Source: Microbacterium forte (GTDB taxonomy: Bacteria > Actinomycetota > Actinomycetes > Actinomycetales > Microbacteriaceae). From it: 64,000 nucleotides of DNA. Positions within the stretch are counted from its first letter, which is position 1; each line of letters begins with the position of its first letter. The stretch covers positions 1,736,001 to 1,800,000 of the forward strand of contig NZ_CP116871.1 of the NCBI RefSeq assembly GCF_031885415.1, in the 5' to 3' direction. Positions 16,502 to 23,454 of the stretch are shown here, piece by piece. A program made the translations under genes and the position numbers. The notes under the pieces were generated by a model. The model worked only from the letters and a program-made list of their open reading frames with translations, was not told where the DNA came from and did not search any database.

Positions 16502-18091
16502 ATGGCCGCCTCCGAGGTTTACCCCGCAGATCCGACGTTGCGAGACGCGCTGCGGGTCAGTGGCGGGCGGCTCTTCACGGCTGCCCGAAGCGCCCGCTTC
16601 GACTCGAGGACGTTCGCCGGAGTGGAGTTCTACGATCCGTCGACACCGGCCCCCGCGTACATCGACCGGATCGTGCTCGGTGCCGGCGTCGCATCGAGTC
16701 ACGTGACGGCGCTCACAGCCGAGCTGGCCGACGCCGGGGCGGCCGCTCTCGTGCTGCGTGCCCCCATGGACGACGATCCTCGGGACTGGACGTCGACCGA
16801 TCAGCACCCCGCCCTCGCCGTGCTCCGCCACGGCGAGGGAGACTGGGCGCAGCTCGCGAACGTCCTGCGGTCGCTGCTGGGTGCTCACTCGATCGGGCAG
16901 GTCACCGGCGTGCGGCTGGGTGATCTCTTCGGTCTTGCCGACGCGGTCGCCACCCTGGCAGGCGGAGCGGTCAGCATCGTCGACTCCGCGGGCCAGGTCG
17001 TGGGGTACTCCACGCACAGCGAGCAGCCGATCGACGACGCACGACGACGCACCACTCTCCTGCTGCAGGAGGACATCTCGATCACGTCCGACTCCCGCTA
17101 CCGGTCGCTGCTCCGTGTCACCGAGGCGCGGCACTTCCCCTCGAGCACCGACCTGTTCGGCCGGGTCGGGATCGCTGTCAGGGCATCCGGAGAACTGCTC
17201 GGCTCTCTCTGGGTGATCCAGGTCGACCCGTCGCACGCCGCCCACACCCGAGATCTGCTGCAGGAGATGGAGCCGATCGTCGCCCAGCATCTGCTGCGCG
17301 CACGCGAGGACGCGGGCGACCGCGACCAGCGCACCTCCGGGCTTCTCCGAACGCTTCTCGAGGACCGTCGGCATGCCCGCGGCGCGGCCTCGCAGCTGCT
17401 TCTCCGACCCGAGGCCGGTTGCACCGTCGTGTGCCTGCGGGTGAACACCTTCGACGAGGTCGAGGCTGTGCGTGGATTGCACCGCGTGCTCCATCTGGCG
17501 ATCAGCGTGTCCAGCGCCGCGTTCCCGGGTTCGCACAGCGCGATCGTCGGCTCCCAGGTCGTGACGCTCATCCCCGGCCCTCACCAGGCAGCGGCCGAGA
17601 CCTTCACCCAGGCGATGGTCCGCGTCGACAACGCGCTGATCGCAGGCATCGGCAGGCGTGCGAACGACATCAACGGCATCGCTCGCTCGTACCGCGAGGC
17701 TGCAGCCGTCGCCGGCGCGCTCATGAATTCGCCGCGCCACGACGGAGACCGTCACGTCCATGTCGCGACCTTCGACGAGATGCGCGATCGCCTCGCGATC
17801 CTGCAGGTCGGCGATCTCATCGAGGGTCTCGACGCCGCGGTCGGCGATGCGGCGAGCATCCTCGCCGCACATGACGCGGCGCAGGGCACCGATCTGACGC
17901 GCACCATGCGCGTCTACCTCGACCAGCTCGGCAGCGTCCGCGAGACGGCGAATGCGCTGCATGTTCACCAGAACACCGTCCGGTATCGGCTCGATGTCGT
18001 GCGCACCGAGCTGGGGATCGATCTCGATTCGCCCGACACTCGGCTCTGGCTCTGGCTCCGTCTGTCAGCCGACTCGCGCACAACGGACTGA
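16502..18091 (+). CDS. PucR-family transcriptional regulator (529 aa)
   Basis: Cytoplasmic regulator with the PucR/CdaR layout. An N-terminal sensory region (residues about 20-130) is followed by a GAF-like middle part (LAGGAVSIVDSAGQVVGY), a degenerate GGDEF-like domain, and a C-terminal helix-turn-helix (RETANALHVHQNTVRYRLD). AGAAGG lies before the ATG. It is divergent from sigma-sensor 1 across a 154-base gap and ends four bases from the tail of sigma-sensor 2, so it sits inside the paralogue pair. Members of the family usually activate nearby catabolic genes in response to a small molecule. Here the context points instead to control of surface structures, which is inference. Confidence 0.9.
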   Translation: MAASEVYPADPTLRDALRVSGGRLFTAARSARFDSRTFAGVEFYDPSTPAPAYIDRIVLGAGVASSHVTALTAELADAGAAALVLRAPMDDDPRDWTSTDQHPALAVLRHGEGDWAQLANVLRSLLGAHSIGQVTGVRLGDLFGLADAVATLAGGAVSIVDSAGQVVGYSTHSEQPIDDARRRTTLLLQEDISITSDSRYRSLLRVTEARHFPSSTDLFGRVGIAVRASGELLGSLWVIQVDPSHAAHTRDLLQEMEPIVAQHLLRAREDAGDRDQRTSGLLRTLLEDRRHARGAASQLLLRPEAGCTVVCLRVNTFDEVEAVRGLHRVLHLAISVSSAAFPGSHSAIVGSQVVTLIPGPHQAAAETFTQAMVRVDNALIAGIGRRANDINGIARSYREAAAVAGALMNSPRHDGDRHVHVATFDEMRDRLAILQVGDLIEGLDAAVGDAASILAAHDAAQGTDLTRTMRVYLDQLGSVRETANALHVHQNTVRYRLDVVRTELGIDLDSPDTRLWLWLRLSADSRTTD

Positions 18092-18095
18092 GCGC

Positions 18096-19994
18096 TCATT
18101 CGATGGCCGCCGGCAGCAGGATGGTCACGACGGCGCGCTTCGTCGTCGGGTCGACATATCGGGCGGCGACGAACGACTCATCGGCCCCGGAGCGGATGAC
18201 GATCCCGTCGCGAGCTGCGGCCGGAAGCCACACCATGCGCGACCGCCCCTGACCATCGAGCAGCTCGACCCACGCATCCGGCTCGGCGCGCAGATGCAGG
18301 CAGCTCACAGCGCCGAGAGAGACCCCGGGGCAGGTGTCTGGGTCGGCGGGCGCGATGGTCGGTGTCGCGAAGGTCAGCGGCCCGATGTCCTCCGCCCACT
18401 CGGTGACTCCGGTCACGGCGTCCTGCTGCCCCACACTGAGCGTCATGCCCTGGTGAGTCTCTTCGCCCGAGACGTCGAGCACGAACGCGCCGAACTCATC
18501 GACGATCGCCTTATGCAGCACCACACCGTTCTCGTCGACGGCCGTGATGATCGCGCCGGGAGTGCCGATCCCCTCCAGCAGATCCGGGATCAAGGAGTTC
18601 TGCGCGATCGGCTGCGTGATGCGAAACTCCGGTGCGTCGACGGGAGGTGATGCCTCCGCGCTGCCCTCGGTCGGCCCCGTCGTCTCGGGCGCGACCGTCG
18701 ACGGAACCGGAGTGCCATCGCTGCCCGGAACCAGCGGGTGGCCTTCCTCCGTGACTCGTGCCGAGCTCTCACGCGGATCGCTCTCCGTCGAATCCGACAT
18801 CGACTCCGATGCGGGCGCCGGCTCGTGCTCCGGTGCCGGCTGCGCCTCGGGCGTCGGTTCGGCCGCAGGCGGCAGGACCACAGGGTGGGGCAGCTCTTCG
18901 AGAACCGGACCGGCCTCACCCCCGATCGTCACCTCAGACGATGACGAAGGGAGTTCGGTGCGGTCGGAATCCCCGGCGGACAGAGTCAGCACGCTGCCGG
19001 TGAAGATGACAGCGCCGACGACGACGACAGCGGTGGCCGCCAGCGCCGCGAGGCCTCCGGCCGGAACCGCCGATGCTGCTCCGTGCGCGGCGGCAGGAGT
19101 GCCGGCGCCGAACGATGCCCCACCGTCCGTCCCGAACGCCCCGGCTGACCCGACCGACGAGGCCGCCCCCATGACGTGGGCCTCTGCCGTCCCATCGCCT
19201 GTGTAGATCGCCGCCGCCGCGCCGCCGAGCAGTGCCGCGGGCAGGATCGAACGCAGCCGCTGCGACACGGTGTCGATCTCCGCAGCGACGATCCGGCATC
19301 CGCCGCACGTGTTCATGTGCTCGCTGAAGCGGTCCGCGTCGCCGGCACCCATCGAGCGCTCTCGCCTGGCCACCACGCGCTCGCAGAACCACCGGCACTC
19401 CTCCGACCGGGAGGGGTCGTGGATGTGCGCCTCCAGCCAGGCTCGACGGAAGCTGTCGCGTGCCCGTGCGGCCAGGGCGGAGACCGCGTTCGAGGTCATT
19501 CCCATCAGGGGCGCGAGTTCTCTCGGCTTCATCCCCTCGACCTCGAGATACCAGAGCAGGGTCCGGTGCCTCGCCGACAGCGTGCCGAACACCGCGGCGA
19601 TGCTGGACCGCTCGGCGATGCGCTCGAAGGCGTCGCCGTCCTCCGCTGACAGGTCGCGCTCTGGCACCAGGTCGATCGAGAGCGCGGTCCCGTTCCGAGC
19701 CCAGCGGGCGGCGGTGTTGCGCAACGTGGCGAGAAGATAGGGCCGGAAGGCGTCGCTCGGTCCACCGCCCGCCTTCGTCACCCGGAGGATCGACGCGAAG
19801 GCCTCGCTCACGAGATCGTCGGGATCCGACGACGGCGAGATCGCCCTGGCCGCACGCCGAGCCGATTCCACGTGCCTGCGCCAGAGAAGCGCGAAGTCAC
19901 CGATGTCCCCGCCGCGCACGGCCTCGATGATCTGAGCATCGGATGGTTCACCCGGGATGTCATCTTCACCATCGATGTGCGTGCCGAGATTCAT
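18096..19994 (-). CDS. single-chain ECF sigma / anti-sigma / membrane sensor protein, paralogue 2 (632 aa)
   Basis: Same architecture as the protein at 14422-16347: ECF region 2 (PDDLVSEAFASILRV), region 4 (MKPRELAPLMGMTSNAVSAL), a CRWFCERVV segment shared with the paralogue, and a zinc-finger signature H-M-N-T-C-G-G-C near residue 226. A membrane span lies at about 315-340 (ALAATAVVVVGAVIFTGSVL), then an acidic Ser/Pro/Glu-rich linker instead of VDPP repeats, and an exported domain with the common pattern GTPGA, AVDENG, HQG. An extra C-terminal part has two cysteines. The ATG has GGAG upstream. It lies downstream of the sortase genes on the same strand, separated by a strong hairpin. Confidence 0.88.
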   Translation of the reverse strand: MNLGTHIDGEDDIPGEPSDAQIIEAVRGGDIGDFALLWRRHVESARRAARAISPSSDPDDLVSEAFASILRVTKAGGGPSDAFRPYLLATLRNTAARWARNGTALSIDLVPERDLSAEDGDAFERIAERSSIAAVFGTLSARHRTLLWYLEVEGMKPRELAPLMGMTSNAVSALAARARDSFRRAWLEAHIHDPSRSEECRWFCERVVARRERSMGAGDADRFSEHMNTCGGCRIVAAEIDTVSQRLRSILPAALLGGAAAAIYTGDGTAEAHVMGAASSVGSAGAFGTDGGASFGAGTPAAAHGAASAVPAGGLAALAATAVVVVGAVIFTGSVLTLSAGDSDRTELPSSSSEVTIGGEAGPVLEELPHPVVLPPAAEPTPEAQPAPEHEPAPASESMSDSTESDPRESSARVTEEGHPLVPGSDGTPVPSTVAPETTGPTEGSAEASPPVDAPEFRITQPIAQNSLIPDLLEGIGTPGAIITAVDENGVVLHKAIVDEFGAFVLDVSGEETHQGMTLSVGQQDAVTGVTEWAEDIGPLTFATPTIAPADPDTCPGVSLGAVSCLHLRAEPDAWVELLDGQGRSRMVWLPAAARDGIVIRSGADESFVAARYVDPTTKRAVVTILLPAAIE

Positions 19995-20048
19995 GCTGCT
20001 CCGGATGCTGTCAGGACCGGCGTCTCACGGGGAGCGCCGGAGACGAAT

Positions 20049-20081
20049 GAGGGACGAGGCAGTGGGGATGCCTCGTCCCTC
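20049..20081 (-). terminator. hairpin downstream of the sortase operon
   Basis: Twelve perfect base pairs, GAGGGACGAGGC (20049-20060) with GCCTCGTCCCTC (20070-20081), and a nine-base loop. It lies between the sortase operon and sigma-sensor 2, both on the minus strand. It has no U run, so it may act as a terminator or as a leader structure of the sigma gene. Confidence 0.65.
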
Positions 20082-20253
20082 GGACCCTCGTAGGGGTCGA
20101 TTCCGCGGGGAGAGGGTTCGGCCGGGGAGCGGTCGATCTCTGCTGTGCGGGCGTCGGCCGGGAACCCGACGCGCGGCCGATGGCCATACCTACAAGACCG
20201 ATATGACCGGAAAACATGACGGGGGCCACCGGAGTTCTTCGACGAGATGCACA

Positions 20254-20847
20254 TCAGTCGACGCTCCCCGCCGGACCCACGGGTGCGAGCGACAGAAAGC
20301 GCATCCTGTTCTCGCCGTAGAAGCAGGTCTGCACCATGAACTCGCCCGTCATGCCGACGAGCGCCTCGACGTTCGACCACTTCGGAGTATGCCTCTCCTC
20401 GACGACCTCGTAGACGACGTCAGAGCCCTCGATCATGACGCGCTGACCGAGATCCCACCCGAGAATCACGTCGCCTCCGCAGTTGTTGTGGGCGGCGAAG
20501 AGCGGAAGCACGTCGTCGATCCGATAGCTGACCATCTCGGTGAACGTGCCGTCGCAGTGGTCGAGCTCGACCATCCCGCCCTCACCCCCGAGCCGGATCG
20601 TCGGCAGCTCGTCGGGGGCGAAGATCTGATGGAACTGCTTCAGCACCGAGACCTTGACGTCACCGGTCACCTTGTCCACGAGATCGGGGGCGAACACGGA
20701 TGCCGAGAGGAACGACATCCCGAGTCCGACGAGCACGATGCTCGCGAACAACAGACCGAATCGTCGCCGCGGCCGGCGACTCGGAACAGTCCCACCGGAA
20801 TCTCCTCGGTTCGAGTCGGTGCGGTCCACTGTCGTGTCGACTGTCAT
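20254..20847 (-). CDS. diverged sortase-like membrane protein (197 aa)
   Basis: One N-terminal membrane span (about residues 31-53: LLFASIVLVGLGMSFLSASV) and an extracellular beta-rich domain. Although much altered, the C-terminal part lines up with the adjacent class C sortase. H120 in FAAHNNCGG matches the catalytic His; DVVYEVVEE matches the strand before the active site; C175 in FMVQTC matches the TLVTC cysteine; R183 follows by eight residues, as the catalytic Arg does. The N-terminal sortase region is shortened. Two further cysteines (C97, C123) could form a disulfide. Its ATG overlaps the sortase stop (ATGA). It could be a housekeeping-type transferase, an accessory subunit or an inactive homologue. 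Confidence 0.6.
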   Translation of the reverse strand: MTVDTTVDRTDSNRGDSGGTVPSRRPRRRFGLLFASIVLVGLGMSFLSASVFAPDLVDKVTGDVKVSVLKQFHQIFAPDELPTIRLGGEGGMVELDHCDGTFTEMVSYRIDDVLPLFAAHNNCGGDVILGWDLGQRVMIEGSDVVYEVVEERHTPKWSNVEALVGMTGEFMVQTCFYGENRMRFLSLAPVGPAGSVD

Positions 20848-21806
20848 GAGTCGGATTCAGCGGCACGATGCGTGGCTCGTCGGCCGCTGCGGTTCTTGCG
20901 CCCGCGCCGGGGCATGACGACGATGAAAGTGAGCACCGGGACCCCGACGACGAGCAGTGCCCACCACGGGAATCCCGCCGGGCTGGTCGTGTCCGCGATC
21001 GTGGTGACGGAGGATTCCTCGGTCGGAGCGTCGATGCGCTCGGCGCGCACCAGAAGACGGTGGGTGTTGACGCCCGTGGGCGTGCAGGTGACGAGCGTCA
21101 GGTAGTCCTTGCCGGCGACCTGGCGCAGATCCTCGGCATCGTTCGGAAGAACGGTCTTCGTCTGGTCGACCTCGTAGTAGAGGTCTCGGCCCAGGGTGCT
21201 GACGACGATGATGTCGCCCTCGACGAGTTCGTCGATGTCGTCGAAGAGGGTTGCCTGCACGAAGCCGTTGTGCCCGGTGAGCACCGAGTGGGTGCCCGAG
21301 CCGCCCACGGGGAGGGAAGATCCGTAAAGGTGCCCGATCCCGCGCGACAGTGTCTCTTCGTCGGTGCCATGGAAGATCGGCAGGTCGACGTGGATGCTCG
21401 GAATGCGGATCCGTGCCATCGTGTCTGTTCCGTCGGCGCTCAGGGTGTCGAAGTATGCCGACGCGCCCTCCCCGATCGCTGTCTGCTGACCGTCAGCGCC
21501 GAGTGCATAGGGGTCACGCAGCGGTCCGGTCGGCAGGTTCTCGTTGTACTCGTCGGCCGCGGCGAGCATCTCGTCGACGGCCGCATCGGGAATCTGCTCG
21601 ACGGACTGCACGTAGCCGTCGACATCGGTGTCATGACTCCACGCGGAGAACCACGAGGCTGCGGTCGGATAGACGAGCACCACGATGCCGATGGTCGCGA
21701 TGAGCATGACGATCGACTGACTCCATCCCCACCGCGTCCTGTGCGCGGTGGCACGCGTGGAGGGTCGCGCCGGAGAATCCGGTGTGGACGCGTCGATGAG
21801 GGTCAT
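20844..21806 (-). CDS. class C (pilus) sortase (320 aa)
   Basis: Membrane transpeptidase that joins pilin subunits through LPxTG cleavage and isopeptide formation. It has two spans, one near residues 30-50 and one near the C-terminus (WWALLVVGVPVLTFIVVM), as in class C enzymes. The catalytic residues are H179 (TGHNG), C241 (TLVTC) and R250 (THRLLV). The substrates are the LPLTG pilin and LPTTG adhesin encoded upstream. It lies 100 bases after the pilin gene, beyond a strong hairpin that probably lowers its expression, and overlaps the diverged sortase-like gene by four bases. Confidence 0.95.
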   Translation of the reverse strand: MTLIDASTPDSPARPSTRATAHRTRWGWSQSIVMLIATIGIVVLVYPTAASWFSAWSHDTDVDGYVQSVEQIPDAAVDEMLAAADEYNENLPTGPLRDPYALGADGQQTAIGEGASAYFDTLSADGTDTMARIRIPSIHVDLPIFHGTDEETLSRGIGHLYGSSLPVGGSGTHSVLTGHNGFVQATLFDDIDELVEGDIIVVSTLGRDLYYEVDQTKTVLPNDAEDLRQVAGKDYLTLVTCTPTGVNTHRLLVRAERIDAPTEESSVTTIADTTSPAGFPWWALLVVGVPVLTFIVVMPRRGRKNRSGRRATHRAAESDS

Positions 21807-21851
21807 GCTGCGCTCTCTGATCGGAGAAGGGGAAGAAGGTGAAGACGAGTG

Positions 21852-21894
21852 GGCCGTGCGGGGGAAGGAATGTCTTCACCTCCCCCGCACGGCC
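21852..21894 (-). terminator. intercistronic hairpin between pilin and sortase genes
   Basis: A perfect 14-base-pair stem, GGCCGTGCGGGGGA (21852-21865) with TCCCCCGCACGGCC (21881-21894), and a 15-base loop, starting 12 bases after the pilin stop. No U run follows, so partial termination or stabilisation of the pilin mRNA is more likely than full termination. Either would give much more pilin than sortase. Confidence 0.7.
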
Positions 21895-21905
21895 GGTCTT
21901 TCGGG

Positions 21906-23387
21906 TTACGCCTGTGCTGCGGCCTTGCGGCGGCTGCGGATGGCGAGGAGGACCGCTCCACCGAGCAGCATGACGCCACCGGCGAGGAACAGGGTCGTGC
22001 CGGTGCCACCGGTCAGCGGCAGGGTGAAGCCGGCGTTCGAGGGAACGTTGACGACCTCGAGGTCGACGCCCACGGCCGTGGTGGCTGCGGTGACGGTGAA
22101 CTCGATCGGAGCCGCGAGCAGCTCGAATCCGTCGGGTGCGACGATCTCGGCGAGCCAGTACGACTGGTAGCCGTCTTCGCCCACGGCGACCGTGGCGTTG
22201 TCTGCCCAGTCGGAGTAGCGCAGACCCGAGATGGTCACAGTGCCGTCAGCGGCGACCGCGAACTCCGTCGAGCCGGCGAGGGCGATGGCGTTGGTGCCGT
22301 CGATCGCGTCCTGCTCGGTCGGGTACACCGAGAACACGGCGCCGGTGAGCGGTGCGCCGGCCTTGTCCGTCTTCTCGACCGTGATGTCGCCCCACTTGGT
22401 GATGACCTCAGGGGTGACCGTGGGTCCGCCGGGCTCACCGGGCAGAACCGTGTACGAACCGGCGTTCGGGTAGAGCACTGCCGTGTTGGCGATCTCGCCG
22501 ACCGTGTTGACCTCGGTCGTGACGACGACCTGCACCTGCGTCGCGGGGTGAGCTGCGAGCACTGCGAGGCCCGACGCGGTGAACTCGACCGTGACCGCGT
22601 TGGTCGCGGCGTCGTGCACGATCGTGTAGTCGCCCGCGGCGAGCGGGGTTCCGTCGACGAGCGAGACAGCGGCGCTGACGTAGTCGAGCTTGTCGTCGAG
22701 CGTGTCGACGATCTTGTAGCCGTCGATGACGGCGACATTGGGGATGTCACCCGTGATGGTGAAGTCGATCTCGTCGCCGAGCTTGACGTCTTCCGAGTCC
22801 TCGACGGTCTTGGTCGCCTCGGTCAGGGCGTTCTTCGGGTAGACGTGCACGTCGTACAGCCAGCTGCTGTCATCGGCCGGATCGGTCAACGGCACGGTCA
22901 CGAGGAACGGCGCCACACCGGTCGAGCCCGCCAGCGGCGCGGTCTCCACCACGAAGTACAGACCCAGGTCGAGGTTCGCCAGAGCGATCTCGCCGTTCGC
23001 GTCGGTCAGCGTCTGACCGCCGACCGCGCTGGCCGTGTAGCCGGCAGCGGTGATGTCGGCGACACTGTCGGGGTCGAGGTCGGCGAGATCGTTCGCGTCG
23101 ATCCAGCCCTGGTTGCTCGTCAGATCGATCGTGTCGACCTTGTAGACCGTGAAGCCCACGCCGGGCAGCGGTGCCAGTGCGACGTTCTGCTCGGTGCCGT
23201 CGTTCGGCAGGCCGGTCGGCGTCTCAGGCGCCTCGAACTTGTGGATCGTCAGCGAACCGACAGCATCCGGGTCGACGAGGTTCGGTGTCGCAGCGCTTGC
23301 GGGTGCTGCGAGGGTCAGCGCGGCGACGCCTGCGACGAGCAGACCTGCCGCGACGCGGGATCCGCGTCCGTTGTTGGGAGTGTTCAC
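21906..23387 (-). CDS. major (backbone) pilin, LPXTG-anchored (493 aa)
   Basis: Sec-exported shaft subunit of a sortase-assembled pilus. The signal peptide runs from the GTG at 23387 to about APASAATP. The pilin motif is in WLYDVHVYPKN with the linking lysine at K185. Ig-type isopeptide domains follow, and the E-box YWLAEIVAPDGF has its glutamate at E414. The C-terminus has LPLTG at 456-460, a hydrophobic segment and the basic tail RSRRKAAAQA. The length and order match SpaA/SpaH-type backbone pilins. The GTG start is chosen because GAGAG precedes it and the signal peptide follows at once. It lies between the adhesin and sortase genes. Confidence 0.93.
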   Translation of the reverse strand: MNTPNNGRGSRVAAGLLVAGVAALTLAAPASAATPNLVDPDAVGSLTIHKFEAPETPTGLPNDGTEQNVALAPLPGVGFTVYKVDTIDLTSNQGWIDANDLADLDPDSVADITAAGYTASAVGGQTLTDANGEIALANLDLGLYFVVETAPLAGSTGVAPFLVTVPLTDPADDSSWLYDVHVYPKNALTEATKTVEDSEDVKLGDEIDFTITGDIPNVAVIDGYKIVDTLDDKLDYVSAAVSLVDGTPLAAGDYTIVHDAATNAVTVEFTASGLAVLAAHPATQVQVVVTTEVNTVGEIANTAVLYPNAGSYTVLPGEPGGPTVTPEVITKWGDITVEKTDKAGAPLTGAVFSVYPTEQDAIDGTNAIALAGSTEFAVAADGTVTISGLRYSDWADNATVAVGEDGYQSYWLAEIVAPDGFELLAAPIEFTVTAATTAVGVDLEVVNVPSNAGFTLPLTGGTGTTLFLAGGVMLLGGAVLLAIRSRRKAAAQA

Positions 23388-23454
23388 TGTGTCTCTCTCT
23401 CGGTGGCCAGGTCGCCCTGGTGGTGTACAGATGGTGGTCGGTGAGAAGTGCAGA

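Noticed and set aside
20254-20847. Calling this gene a plain hypothetical protein
   Set aside because: The matching His, Cys and Arg order and the strand resemblance to the adjacent sortase are too consistent to ignore, although the call remains tentative.
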